Part shown: positions 1 through 7,235 of the stretch, piece by piece
How the letters are laid out: each line of letters opens with the position of its first letter
Position numbering within the stretch: the first letter of the stretch is position 1
Assembly: GCA_017479925.1 (NCBI GenBank)
Contig: JAFVBP010000355.1
Span: 1 to 38,885 of the forward strand
DNA from: Selenomonadaceae bacterium
GTDB lineage: Bacteria; Bacillota; Negativicutes; Selenomonadales; Selenomonadaceae
Direction of reading: 5' to 3'
Length of the DNA stretch: 38,885 nucleotides
The notes under the pieces: model-generated
Database searches by the model: none
What the model was told of the DNA's origin: nothing
The model's input: the letters and a program-made list of their open reading frames with translations, nothing else
Position numbers and translations under genes: made by a program

Positions 1-959
1 AACATGATGTTGACGTGGCTGAACTCGAACAGCATATCGAAGACGCCGTTTTTGCCGACCCATTTGGGCAAGTCCGCGGGCTTGACGCTGTTGGCTTCGG
101 CGACGGTGAAAATGTCGTGCCCGTCGAAGACTTCACGCTTGAATTCGCGCAGGAAGTCCAAAATTCCGGGCGTGGCGGCGGTCATGTTGTGGACACTGCA
201 GGTGCCGTCGCTGTCGGGCGTGCCGTCGACGAATTCTTTCGGCTTCTTGATGTAAACAATCGCGTCAATGCGAAAACCGCCGACACCGCGGGCAATCCAA
301 AAGTTCGCCGCGTCGTAAAGAGCACGTCGCACGTCGGGATTTTCCCAATTCAAATCGGGCTGCTGAACCGCAAACGTGTGCAGGTAATATTGTTGACGCT
401 CTTCGCACCACTGCCACGCACTGCCGCCGAAAATCCCGCGCCAATTCGTGGGAGGCTTGTCGGGCTCGCCGTCGTGCCAAATGTACCAATCGGCCTTCGG
501 ATTGTCGCGGCTCGACTTCGACTCCAAAAACCACGGATGTTGATCCGACGAATGATTGTACACCAAATCCATGACGATTTTGATGTCGCGCTTGTTCGCC
601 TCGGCAACAAGTTCGTCAAAGTCGTCCATTGTGCCGAACAGCGGATTAATCGCGGTGTAATCGGCAATGTCGTAGCCGTTGTCGACCATTGGCGAAACGT
701 AAATCGGCGTCAACCAAATTGCGCCCGCGCCAAGATTTTTGATGTAATCGAGTTGCCGCGTGACGCCGCGAATGTCGCCGATACCGTCGCCGTTGGTGTC
801 GAGAAAACTTTTCGGGTAAATCTGATAGACGGGCTTTTTTTGCCACCACTTGAGCTTGTCGGCAGCTTCGACGGGCTTGCCTTCGACGAAACTAATCGGG
901 TCAACGAGCGCGACGGCAGTCAACGCCAGCGTGCCTTTGATGAAATTTCTTCGATTCAT
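1..959 (-). CDS. GH13 alpha-glucosidase-like enzyme with Tat signal (3' end outside window)
   Basis: The first 319 residues are visible and the gene continues past the window edge. The N-terminus MNRRNFIKG followed by a hydrophobic stretch is a twin-arginine (Tat) export signal. The mature part is a glycoside hydrolase family 13 barrel: KPVYQIYPKSF near residue 43, DLVYNHSSDQH near 131 (conserved region I), QPDLNWENPDV near 200, GFRIDAI near 228 with the expected nucleophile Asp232, and VAEAN near 286 with the expected acid/base Glu288. The QPDLNW motif fits the oligo-1,6-glucosidase / alpha-glucosidase / trehalulose-type subgroup rather than classic alpha-amylase. A GGAGG ribosome binding site lies about 6 bases before the ATG. 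Substrate is not readable from sequence; a folded, exported maltooligosaccharide or isomaltose hydrolase is the best inference. No sugar transporter is adjacent. Confidence 0.9.
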   Translation of the reverse strand, partial: MNRRNFIKGTLALTAVALVDPISFVEGKPVEAADKLKWWQKKPVYQIYPKSFLDTNGDGIGDIRGVTRQLDYIKNLGAGAIWLTPIYVSPMVDNGYDIADYTAINPLFGTMDDFDELVAEANKRDIKIVMDLVYNHSSDQHPWFLESKSSRDNPKADWYIWHDGEPDKPPTNWRGIFGGSAWQWCEERQQYYLHTFAVQQPDLNWENPDVRRALYDAANFWIARGVGGFRIDAIVYIKKPKEFVDGTPDSDGTCSVHNMTAATPGILDFLREFKREVFDGHDIFTVAEANSVKPADLPKWVGKNGVFDMLFEFSHVNIM

Positions 960-1007
960 GTCGTTACCTCCGTTAGTGATTAATTGGTCGTGTGCAACGG
1001 AAACACC

Positions 1008-1111
1008 GGCCGACATGGATGTCGGCCGCCTCCGCCCGTCGCATGATGCAGGATGCATCATAGCGGGCGCGGCTTTCTTTGCTACTTCCTTTCGCCGCCG
1101 AAAGAAAGTAG
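1008..1111 (-). repeat. three-hairpin palindromic repeat element, copy 1
   Basis: Three inverted repeats stand in a row: 1008-1027 (GGCCGACAT, loop GG, ATGTCGGCC), about 1042-1060 (GATGCA/TGCATC), and 1082-1111 (CTACTT...AAGTAG). Read on the minus strand it matches the element at 7236-7342 in order, connectors and spacing, including the shared linkers containing GCGCCCGC and GCGACGGGCG. It fills most of the 211-base gap between the GH13 gene and the DUF1850 gene. Confidence 0.75.
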
Positions 1112-1171
1112 ATTCAAACAAACCGAATTGAAGTTGACGCGTCCCAACGTTGCGAAGAAATTTTACCACAG

Positions 1172-1609
1172 TCAAAACGTCTTGACAACGATTTTCGTGC
1201 CCGTCGGAAATTTTTTGTACAGCTCAAACGTGCGCCCGTCGACGGTCAACGTGAAGCGCGTGCCTTTGCCCGTGCGAAATTCAAGTTCGGCGAAACGGCG
1301 ATCCATGTCGTCCATAACAAAATGCGTTCCTTCGCGACGAAACTTGCCGTCCGACGCGTCGAAAGGTAAGCCGACGCCTTGCGATTGATATTTCGTGCGA
1401 CGCAGGACGAATTCGCCGCCGCTGAAAAAAAGTTCCTCGACGACGGGCGTTTTTTGCACGGAGTGAACGAATTCGACGATCATCGGCAAATCTTCGCGGG
1501 CGTCGACGACGGCAACGGTTTCATGTTCGGTACCGACAAAAATTTTCGGCGTGCTCGTCAAGCAAAACAAAATCGCCGACATTGCGACGGCGAGTAAAAT
1601 TTTCTTCAT
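1172..1609 (-). CDS. DUF1850 family exported protein
   Basis: This 145-residue protein starts MKKILLAVAMSAILF, a Sec signal peptide, and carries the DUF1850 signature: EFVHSVQKTPVVEE, then GGEFVLRRTKYQSQGVGLPF and a C-terminal beta-rich part (FTLTVDGRTFELYKKF). The ATG at 1609 was chosen over an upstream in-frame start at 1636 because the signal peptide begins there and a GGAG lies about 10 bases before it. DUF1850 proteins are usually found beside TRAP-type (TAXI) transporters; none is present here, so the gene is an orphan. Molecular function is unknown; an extracytoplasmic location is supported by the signal peptide. It is divergent from the metal permease gene, with about 60 bases between the starts. 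Confidence 0.8.
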   Translation of the reverse strand: MKKILLAVAMSAILFCLTSTPKIFVGTEHETVAVVDAREDLPMIVEFVHSVQKTPVVEELFFSGGEFVLRRTKYQSQGVGLPFDASDGKFRREGTHFVMDDMDRRFAELEFRTGKGTRFTLTVDGRTFELYKKFPTGTKIVVKTF

Positions 1610-1630
1610 GGCGGTCAGACTCCTTCGGGC

Positions 1631-1658
1631 TTGCAAAGAATTTTCCAGGTGTTACAAT
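1631..1658 (+). promoter_or_regulatory. sigma-70-type promoter for the ZnuB-like gene
   Basis: TTGCAA at 1631-1636, a 16-base spacer and TACAAT at 1653-1658. Transcription would begin near 1665, almost at the GTG/ATG at 1666-1671, so the message may be leaderless or translation may start at the ATG at 1693. Confidence 0.5.
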
Positions 1659-1668
1659 CTGCGCGGTG

Positions 1669-2471
1669 ATGACATTGTTTGAATACGAATTCATGCGCAA
1701 CGCTTTGGTCGCCGTGCTTTTGGTGACGCCGCTTTTCGGTTTGCTGTCGACGATGGTCGTGTCGAATCGCATGGCGTTTTTTCGGACTCGTTGGGGCACG
1801 GCGCGTTCACGGGCATTGCAATCGGCGCGTTGCTCGGCGTCGGCTCGGAGATTGTCGGGTTGCTCGGCTTTTCGATAATCTTCGCGCTTTTGATAACGTA
1901 CATAAAAAACAAGTCTCACGCGGGCGCGGACACGGTTATCGGCGTGTTCAGCTCAACGGCAATCGCGCTCGGCTTGATGTTGATGTCGGCGGGCGGGCAG
2001 TTTAACAAGTTTTCGCGATTTTTAATCGGTGACCTGCTGTCAATCACGCACGACGATTTAATTTCGTTGACGGCGGTATTCGCGCTTGTGGTGACGGCTT
2101 GGGCGATTTTGTTCAATCGACTGTTGATTTTGTCGGTGAATCAGACGCTTGCCCGAAGTCGCGGGATACGCACGCGGCGCGTCGAATCGGCTTTCGCGGT
2201 ACTTTTGGCGTTGGTCGTCGCGCTCAGCATCCAGTGGGTCGGAATTTTGATTATCAACGCGCTGTTGGTTTTGCCTGCGGCGGCGGCTCGAAATGTCACA
2301 AATTCCGTCAAAAGCTATCATGCGTTGAGCGTGTTAATCGCGGTGACTTCGGGACTTGTCGGCTTGTTTTTGGCGTACGAGATCAATTCGGCAGCAGGCG
2401 CGACGATTGTTGTTTGCGCGGCAATCGTCTACTTCGTGACGCTGGTTTTAAAACCGCGATTTGTCAAGTGA
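1669..2471 (+). pseudogene. ZnuB/MntB-type metal ABC transporter permease, frameshifted
   Basis: The N-terminal 38 residues (MTLFEYEFMRNALVAV...VVSNRMAFF) are in one frame and the remaining 230 or so, from SDSLGHGAFTGIAIG to LVLKPRFVK, are in another. Together they make an uninterrupted ABC-3 family permease of normal length (about 267 residues) with about 7-8 membrane segments and the family's MAFFSDSLGHG loop exactly at the join. The break is a run of six T at 1777-1782; seven would restore the frame, as would one -1 slip on the run. The unshifted frame ends at 1878. This family imports Zn or Mn with a TroA/ZnuA lipoprotein and an ATPase; neither is adjacent, though a ZnuA-like gene is at 30195-31085. 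It may be a true frameshift, a slippage-expressed gene or a homopolymer error. Confidence 0.8.
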
Positions 2472-2650
2472 TTTTCGGCTTGTCGTCAACGTCGGAGTGT
2501 CGAACGGCTTGCCCAATTGGATGCAACGGTCGCTTTAAAAGCGACGGAACAACTTGTTGGTGACGCGCTGTCCAAAATTGGATGCAACGTCACGTTGCCG
2601 GCGGTCGTCTACTTCGTGACGCTGATTTTAAAGCCGAAATTCGTCAAGTA
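2421..2650 (+). repeat. duplicated 3' gene end flanking an inserted repeat
   Basis: The last 50 bases of the permease gene (2421-2470) recur at 2601-2650 with 42 of 50 identical. The second copy would encode the same C-terminus with conservative changes (VLKPRFVK versus ILKPKFVK) and its own stop. The DNA between (2472-2600) holds the hairpin GTCGCTTTAAAAGCGAC at 2529-2545 followed by GGAACAAC, and a short direct repeat AATTGGATGCAACG near 2515 and 2576. Confidence 0.8.
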
Positions 2651-2660
2651 GGTGTGATTC

Positions 2661-3554
2661 ATGAGCAGAGCTTTGGCATTAATCGTCGTCGGATTGGCGG
2701 GCGTCTTTTGGGCATCGTCGGGCGTCGCGGTACAAGATTTCTTCGCGCATTCGTCAAAGTCGGCAATGGAGCTGACGAATATTCGCATGTGCACGGCGGG
2801 CGCGATTTTAATTTTGTTGTCGGCGCGGCGGAAAAGTTTTCGGCTGTCGCTCGGTATGCTCAACCGTCACCCGCGTTTGTGGCTTGACGTGGTGATTTAC
2901 GGCATAATCGGCGTGATGTTCATGCAGTTCACGTATTTTCAAGCGATATCAATCGGCGGTGCGGCGGCAACGACGGTGATAACTTACGCGTGCCCCGCAA
3001 TGGTCGTGCTGTGGGAGTCGCTGTGGCATCGACGTTTCCCGAAACGCGGCGAAGTCGTTGCAGTAATTTTGGCAATGAGCGGCGTGTTTTTGTTGGTGAC
3101 GGGCGGCAATCCGACGAAAATTTTGGTACCGCTCGGCTGCGTCGTGTGGTCTTTGGCAAGCGGTGCGGCGTTCGCATTCAGCGCGATTTTCCCGAAACAT
3201 TTGTTCGCAAAAAAAATTGACCCGTACTTTTTGACGGGCGTCGGGATGTTCGTCGGCGGATTGTCAACCTTCGCGCTTATCGACGAACGAAATTGGTTGC
3301 CGTTTTTGTCGGCGGATGTTTTATTCGACGTATGCTGGATAATTTTTTTCGGGACGGTGTGCGCGTTCCTGTCGTTCAACGCGGGATTGAAATTCCTGAC
3401 GCCTGAAGAAGCGTCAATCACCGCGACGACGGAGCCGGCCGCCTCGGTCGTGATAAGTTGGCTGGTTTTCGGGACGGCCTTCGGGCTCGTCGAGTCGTTC
3501 GGAATAATTTTGGTTTTGCTGGCGATAATCGCGCCTTCGATAATCAAAAAATAA
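2661..3554 (+). CDS. EamA/DMT-family permease
   Basis: This 297-residue protein has ten hydrophobic segments arranged as two EamA repeats. The first begins ALALIVVGLAGVFWASSGVAV and ends near LLVTGGNP; the second runs from GCVVWSLASGAAFAFSAI to the end (GIILVLLAIIAPSIIKK), with the typical LTPEEASITATTEPAASVVISW helix pair near residues 240-265. Members of this drug/metabolite transporter superfamily usually export amino acids or related metabolites across the inner membrane; the substrate cannot be read here. The ATG at 2661 follows AGGTGTGATTC. The gene starts 10 bases after the duplicated 3' end of the permease and converges on cbiG with only 10 bases between the stops. Confidence 0.88.
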   Translation: MSRALALIVVGLAGVFWASSGVAVQDFFAHSSKSAMELTNIRMCTAGAILILLSARRKSFRLSLGMLNRHPRLWLDVVIYGIIGVMFMQFTYFQAISIGGAAATTVITYACPAMVVLWESLWHRRFPKRGEVVAVILAMSGVFLLVTGGNPTKILVPLGCVVWSLASGAAFAFSAIFPKHLFAKKIDPYFLTGVGMFVGGLSTFALIDERNWLPFLSADVLFDVCWIIFFGTVCAFLSFNAGLKFLTPEEASITATTEPAASVVISWLVFGTAFGLVESFGIILVLLAIIAPSIIKK

Positions 3555-3564
3555 TTTCGTCGTG

Positions 3565-4494
3565 TCACGCGGGATTGTCGAGCTTGTTGGTTGCAAGGTC
3601 AAGTTGCCGTTGCCACAACAGGGCGACGGTCACGCCTTTGAACGGAGTTTTCGGCAAGGCAAAACGCGCTTCGTCCACGCAACAAAGTGCCGCCGCTTCG
3701 CACACGTTGCCGACGCCGACCGTTCGCTTGACAAATTTGGATTCGTCGAGGTTGTACTCGTCGATTTTTTTTTGGAGTTCCGTAGCGGAGAAAAATTTTA
3801 CTTCAAGTCCCATGACTTCCGCGAGCGACATGAGACCCGCCTCGTCTTTTTTGGCGTCCGCGCTGGCAAGCAGTTTGACGCGTTCAATTGGTTGGTGAAT
3901 CATTGCGCAAGCCCGTTGCAGTGCCGCGAAGATTTTTAGCGACGAAGTGCCGCGTTTGCAACCGATGCCCGCGATTAAATTTTGCGGAATCAAATTAAGT
4001 CGCACGTCGCCCGCCGTCACGAAAACTTCTTCGCCGCGCAGGATAGCCGAATTTATGGCTTTAATCGCTTCTTTCGGTTCGGGAACAAGTCCGAGCCGCG
4101 AAGAAATGGCGTCGACGGAAAATTTTCCCGCGACGTCCGTTGCCGTTGTTATGACGGGATTTGCTTCAATCGCCTTGGCAATTTCAAGCGTCAATTCGTT
4201 CGCCCGCCCGACGTGCCCGCTCAACAGGCTGATGACATTTCGACCGCTTTCGTCGATAACCAAAATCGCGGGGTCGCTGAGTTTGCTGACCAAATGCGGC
4301 GCAATCATTCGCACGACGATACCCGTCGCGCAGATAAAAATAAGTCCGTCAAACTTGCCGAACAGTTCGCCGACCAAATCGGCAAGTTTGGTGAAATGTT
4401 TGCCCTTGGCGAAAGGCTGCCCGCCGACTTTCGAGGCAATTTTTTCGGCAAGGCGGGCACCGTTTGTTGTCAATGAAATTATCGCTGTTCTCAA
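3565..4494 (-). CDS. cbiG: cobalt-precorrin-5A hydrolase (cobalamin biosynthesis)
   Basis: This 309-residue protein has the CbiG N-terminal region (FDGLIFICATGIVVRMIAPHL near 48-68, SDPAILVIDESGRNVISLLSGHVG near 72-95 and ITTATDVAGKFSVD near 115-128) and the C-terminal region (LIAGIGCKRGTSS near 175). CbiG opens the delta-lactone of cobalt-precorrin-5A and releases acetaldehyde in the anaerobic corrin pathway. The start is a TTG one base after the cbiF stop, which indicates translational coupling; AGGCGAG lies upstream. It follows cbiF in the usual order, but no other cob/cbi gene is in the window. Confidence 0.92.
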   Translation of the reverse strand: MRTAIISLTTNGARLAEKIASKVGGQPFAKGKHFTKLADLVGELFGKFDGLIFICATGIVVRMIAPHLVSKLSDPAILVIDESGRNVISLLSGHVGRANELTLEIAKAIEANPVITTATDVAGKFSVDAISSRLGLVPEPKEAIKAINSAILRGEEVFVTAGDVRLNLIPQNLIAGIGCKRGTSSLKIFAALQRACAMIHQPIERVKLLASADAKKDEAGLMSLAEVMGLEVKFFSATELQKKIDEYNLDESKFVKRTVGVGNVCEAAALCCVDEARFALPKTPFKGVTVALLWQRQLDLATNKLDNPA

Positions 4495-4495
4495 T

Positions 4496-5263
4496 TTAAG
4501 ATCTCGCCTGCCTGAACATGTGACCGAATTTCGGTGAATATAATTTTGACGGCTGATAGTTGCCCGTTTTGGCGTCCAAACAATGACCGATGATAATCAA
4601 AGCCGTGCGGTCGATGTTTGCCTCTCTGACCTGTTCGACGATGTTGTCGAGGCGTCCGCGCAGAATTTTTTCTTCGCCCGGCCACGAAGCTTTGTAAACC
4701 ACGGCGATTGGCGTCGACGATTTGAAACCCGCCGACATTAAATCGCGTTTCACCTCGGCGATTAAGTTGACCGACAGGAAGATACACATTGTCGTTTGAT
4801 GTTGGGCAAGTTTTTTTAACGTTTCGGTATCGGGTACGGGCGTCCTGCCGCCGCGCCGCGTGATTATGACGGTTTGCGTCACGCCGGGCAAGGTGTATTC
4901 CTGCTTGAGTGACGCCGCCGCCGCCAAAAACGAACTTACGCCGGGCGTTATGTCGAATTCGATGCCGCGGGCTTCGAGCGCGTCCATTTGCTCCTGAATT
5001 GCGCCGTAAATCGACGGGTCGCCCGTGTGAAGTCGCACGGTCGTTTTGCCCGCCCGTTCGGCAAGCGTTATGACGTGCAAAACTTCTTCGAGCATCATCT
5101 GCGCGGAGTTGTAAATTTCGGCTTCGTGCTTGCAGAATTTCAAAATCTGTTCGTTGATGAGCGAACCGGCGTAAATGACAACGTCCGCTTCGCTAAGCAA
5201 TCTGTGACCTTTGAGCGTGATTAATTCGGGGTCGCCCGGCCCCGCTCCGACTATGTGAACCAT
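4496..5263 (-). CDS. cbiF: precorrin-4 / cobalt-precorrin-4 C11-methyltransferase
   Basis: This 255-residue SAM-dependent tetrapyrrole methylase starts MVHIVGAGPGDPELITLKG, the glycine-rich SAM-binding start of the family. It has RLHTGDPSIYGAIQEQM near residue 78, DITPGVSSFLAAAASL near 105 and the C-terminal VYKASWPGEEKILRG typical of CbiF/CobM. It methylates C11 of the corrin ring immediately before the CbiG/CbiD steps. The ATG at 5263 is chosen because GAGGTG lies 8 bases upstream; a longer in-frame extension has no homology to the family. It is the first gene of a two-gene operon with cbiG. No cobalamin riboswitch is recognisable in the 187 bases shared with the divergent flagellin gene. 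Confidence 0.93.
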   Translation of the reverse strand: MVHIVGAGPGDPELITLKGHRLLSEADVVIYAGSLINEQILKFCKHEAEIYNSAQMMLEEVLHVITLAERAGKTTVRLHTGDPSIYGAIQEQMDALEARGIEFDITPGVSSFLAAAASLKQEYTLPGVTQTVIITRRGGRTPVPDTETLKKLAQHQTTMCIFLSVNLIAEVKRDLMSAGFKSSTPIAVVYKASWPGEEKILRGRLDNIVEQVREANIDRTALIIIGHCLDAKTGNYQPSKLYSPKFGHMFRQARS

Positions 5264-5367
5264 ACAATTATCACCTCGCAAAAATTTTATGCGACGCAAT
5301 TTTATCACGCGCCGAATTTTCGCGCAATTATCAAAGCCTGTTGCGAAAAAAATTTTGTCGCGGCGGC

Positions 5368-5396
5368 TTGTATCGTGAAAATCGCTGTGTTATTAT
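5368..5396 (+). promoter_or_regulatory. promoter of the flagellin-like gene
   Basis: TTGTAT at 5368-5373, a 17-base spacer and TATTAT at 5391-5396, about 55 bases before the start codon. This fits the main sigma factor; no convincing sigma-28 flagellar promoter (TAAA ... CCGATAT) is seen. Confidence 0.5.
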
Positions 5397-5450
5397 TTTC
5401 CCGTCAACACAAGTGGATCATTTGTCACGGAAGAGAAAGGGTGACTTATC

Positions 5451-6326
5451 ATGGCAATGACACTCGGCGGGGTAAATCCCGGTTTAAGTCAACTCAACCG
5501 CAACAGCTTGGCGACGCAGAAAACTTCGCAGATTTTGGCGACAGGCTCCAATCGTCCCAGCGCGGCTTACGGTGCGTCCGAATACGCGATTGCCGCACGG
5601 CTCACAAGCAACATTCGCGGCACAACTCAATCAATCCAAAACACGCAAAATATCAGCTCAATGTTCAAGATTGCCGCAGGCGCGACGAACAATACGATCC
5701 AAGCACTTTCGTCAATCAAGGAAAATCTCATCAACGCCGCCAACGACACCAACGGTTCGGTTGACCGTCAAGCCTTGCAGAAAAACATCGACAACACCGT
5801 TCGCCAAATCAACCTGAACGCGCAGACCGAATACAACGGCAAACGTTTGCTTGACGGCACGGCGGAGGACGTGACGCTTGCGGGCATCGACGGCTACGAA
5901 AATTATCATTTGGGCGACTTGCGCTCCGAAGCTTTGGGATTGACGGATTCCGACGGCAATGTTACAATCAACGCCAATGACCCTGAAGCGTCGCTGGCGA
6001 TTGTCGACCAAGCGATAACTACCGCGCAGAATTCGTTGGATTCGACGCAGTTCATGCAGGATTACGTTACCGAAGGCGTTTCGCTCAACGAGGCACTTGA
6101 CCAGGCGACGACGCAAGGCGCGCAACTTCAGCGCATGGAATTCCAAGAAGCCAATTACACGACTATGGAAGAAAACCAACTGTCCGCGCTGTCGAACATG
6201 GACGACGCCGACATGGCAAAGCAAATCACCAATCTTCGCAACCAGCAGACGTTGGAACAAACGGCACTGTTCGCAACCAGAATGTTCAATCAAAACCGCG
6301 CCAACATCCTGAGCTTGTTGCAGTAA
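5451..6326 (+). CDS. short flagellin-like protein
   Basis: This 291-residue protein has flagellin N- and C-terminal domains. The N-terminal part (to about 140) includes LNRNSLATQKTSQILATGS, RLTSNIRG and IQALSSIKENLINAANDT, and the conserved QTEYNGKRLLDGT lies near 124-137. The C-terminal helix ends QTLEQTALFATRMFNQNRANILSLLQ. The variable outer domains are almost absent. Flagellins assemble into the helical filament after export by the flagellar secretion system. The N-terminus MAMTLGGVNPGLSQLN differs from the usual MxVNTNxxA start, so it could be a minor filament protein or a flagellin paralogue. The ribosome binding site is AAGGGTGA, 7 bases before the ATG. No other flagellar gene is in the window. 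Confidence 0.85.
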   Translation: MAMTLGGVNPGLSQLNRNSLATQKTSQILATGSNRPSAAYGASEYAIAARLTSNIRGTTQSIQNTQNISSMFKIAAGATNNTIQALSSIKENLINAANDTNGSVDRQALQKNIDNTVRQINLNAQTEYNGKRLLDGTAEDVTLAGIDGYENYHLGDLRSEALGLTDSDGNVTINANDPEASLAIVDQAITTAQNSLDSTQFMQDYVTEGVSLNEALDQATTQGAQLQRMEFQEANYTTMEENQLSALSNMDDADMAKQITNLRNQQTLEQTALFATRMFNQNRANILSLLQ

Positions 6327-6628
6327 ATTTTCCGACGGCGACTGAACAACCAAGTTCGCGGCAATAACGTTTGAACGTCGACAACTTTTGAACGTCGATA
6401 ACGTCGCGGATAACTCCGGTTGTTCCGTCGCTTCTAAAGCGACCGTCGCGTCAGTTGTTTGTGCACTTTTTAAAAGTGCCGCGGCGACAAAGTTTCGGTT
6501 GTCGACAACGTCAATTGTTTCGACTGCGGCAATACCGTCGGAACAGCAGTAACATCGCGGATAACTCCAATTGTTCCGTCGCTTTTAAAGCGACCGTCGC
6601 GTCAGTTGTTCCCCCGCTTTTAAAGCGG
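6327..6628. repeat. repeat-rich intergenic DNA between flagellin and tRNA-Gly
   Basis: No gene is seen in these 302 bases. A 62-base unit at 6399-6460 recurs at 6550-6611 with 58 of 62 bases identical. Each unit holds the hairpin GTCGCTT..AAAGCGAC (6427-6443 and 6578-6594) preceded by TTGTTCC. Two more hairpins of the same design but different stem bases follow: GCACTTTTTAAAAGTGC (6463-6479) and CCCGCTTTTAAAGCGGG (6613-6629). The last one shares its final base with the first base of the tRNA. No clear flagellin terminator is visible. Confidence 0.75.
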
Positions 6629-6702
6629 GCGGGCATAGTTCATCGGTAGAACGCGAGCTTCCCAAGCTTGAGAGGTGGGTTCGATTCCCATTGCCCGCTC
6701 CA
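6629..6702 (+). tRNA. tRNA-Gly (anticodon CCC)
   Basis: A 74-base cloverleaf. Acceptor stem GCGGGCA pairs with TGCCCGC, the discriminator is T and CCA is encoded at 6700-6702. The anticodon arm is CGAGC-TTCCCAA-GCTTG (anticodon CCC), and the T arm is GTGGG-TTCGATT-CCCAT. It reads GGG glycine codons. A CGCTTTTAAAGCG repeat hairpin touches its 5' end, so its promoter must lie within or upstream of repeat DNA. Confidence 0.93.
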
Positions 6703-6710
6703 AATCGAAA

Positions 6711-6745
6711 TCACAAGAGGCACGTCACGGGCGTGTCTCTTTTGC
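6711..6745 (+). terminator. terminator after tRNA-Gly
   Basis: A hairpin with arms AAGAGGCACG and CGTGTCTCTT around a short loop, followed by TTT, starting 9 bases after the tRNA. Confidence 0.55.
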
Positions 6746-6753
6746 TTTGTGTA

Positions 6754-6781
6754 TTGCTTTTTTCGCAAGGCATGATATAAT
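6754..6781 (+). promoter_or_regulatory. promoter of the zinc-ribbon gene
   Basis: TTGCTT at 6754-6759, a 16-base spacer and a perfect TATAAT at 6776-6781, about 75 bases before the start codon. The untranslated leader contains TCGGTAGGAACTCC and a second GGTCGGC-like arm but no riboswitch I recognise. Confidence 0.6.
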
Positions 6782-6855
6782 CTGCGCGTGTCGGTAGGAA
6801 CTCCAAGTCCGTTGCCGACCGAAAGAATTTTTCGTTTGTAAGGAGATTTATCCAC

Positions 6856-7143
6856 ATGGCTTTCGAAGACAAAACCCTCGTGTGCAAAGACTGCGGAAAA
6901 GAATTCATCTTCAGCGCGGGCGAACAGGAATTTTACGCGGAAAAAGGTTTCGAGAACGAACCCGTCCGTTGCCGCGACTGCCGCGACAAACGCAGACGCA
7001 ACCGCGACGGCGAACACCGCCAAATGTTTACCGTGACGTGCGCCGAATGCGGCAAGGAAACCGAAGTCCCGTTCGAGCCGAAAAACGATCGCCCCGTGTA
7101 CTGCCGCGATTGTTTCAGCAAGCATCGCCCCGCCCGTGCGTAA
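6856..7143 (+). CDS. small double zinc-ribbon protein
   Basis: This 95-residue protein has four CxxC pairs: C10/C13, C39/C42, C62/C65 and C83/C86. They form two zinc ribbons, CKDCGKEF...PVRCRDCR and CAECGKET...PVYCRDCF. The linker is Arg-rich (RDKRRRNRDGEH), which suggests nucleic acid binding. Similar small CxxC proteins with the RPVYCRDC ending are common in Firmicutes and related bacteria and are annotated only as zinc-ribbon proteins. AAGGAG lies 10 bases before the ATG. The gene has its own promoter and terminator and is therefore a single-gene unit. Precise role unknown. Confidence 0.85.
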   Translation: MAFEDKTLVCKDCGKEFIFSAGEQEFYAEKGFENEPVRCRDCRDKRRRNRDGEHRQMFTVTCAECGKETEVPFEPKNDRPVYCRDCFSKHRPARA

Positions 7144-7188
7144 TTCTGATTCGGCGGTCTGCGAGTTCTATAAGCAGCACGAACACAC

Positions 7189-7220
7189 AAGCCCGATTAA
7201 TCGTCGGGCTTTATTTTTTT
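7189..7220 (+). terminator. terminator of the zinc-ribbon gene
   Basis: Perfect 8-bp stem AAGCCCGA / TCGGGCTT around the loop TTAATCG, followed by TATTTTTTT. Confidence 0.85.
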
Positions 7221-7235
7221 ATAGTTGCGCTGAAC

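Noticed and set aside
15-983. Long plus-strand open frame over the GH13 gene
   Set aside because: The minus strand encodes a clear GH13 protein with all catalytic motifs; the plus frame has no recognisable domain and is a shadow.
5264-5450. Cobalamin riboswitch before cbiF
   Set aside because: No B12-box-like sequence or extended leader is visible; only a ribosome binding site and the divergent flagellin promoter region.
6399-6702. Integrated element with att sites at tRNA-Gly
   Set aside because: The direct repeats lie upstream of the tRNA, do not match its 3' end, and there is no integrase.
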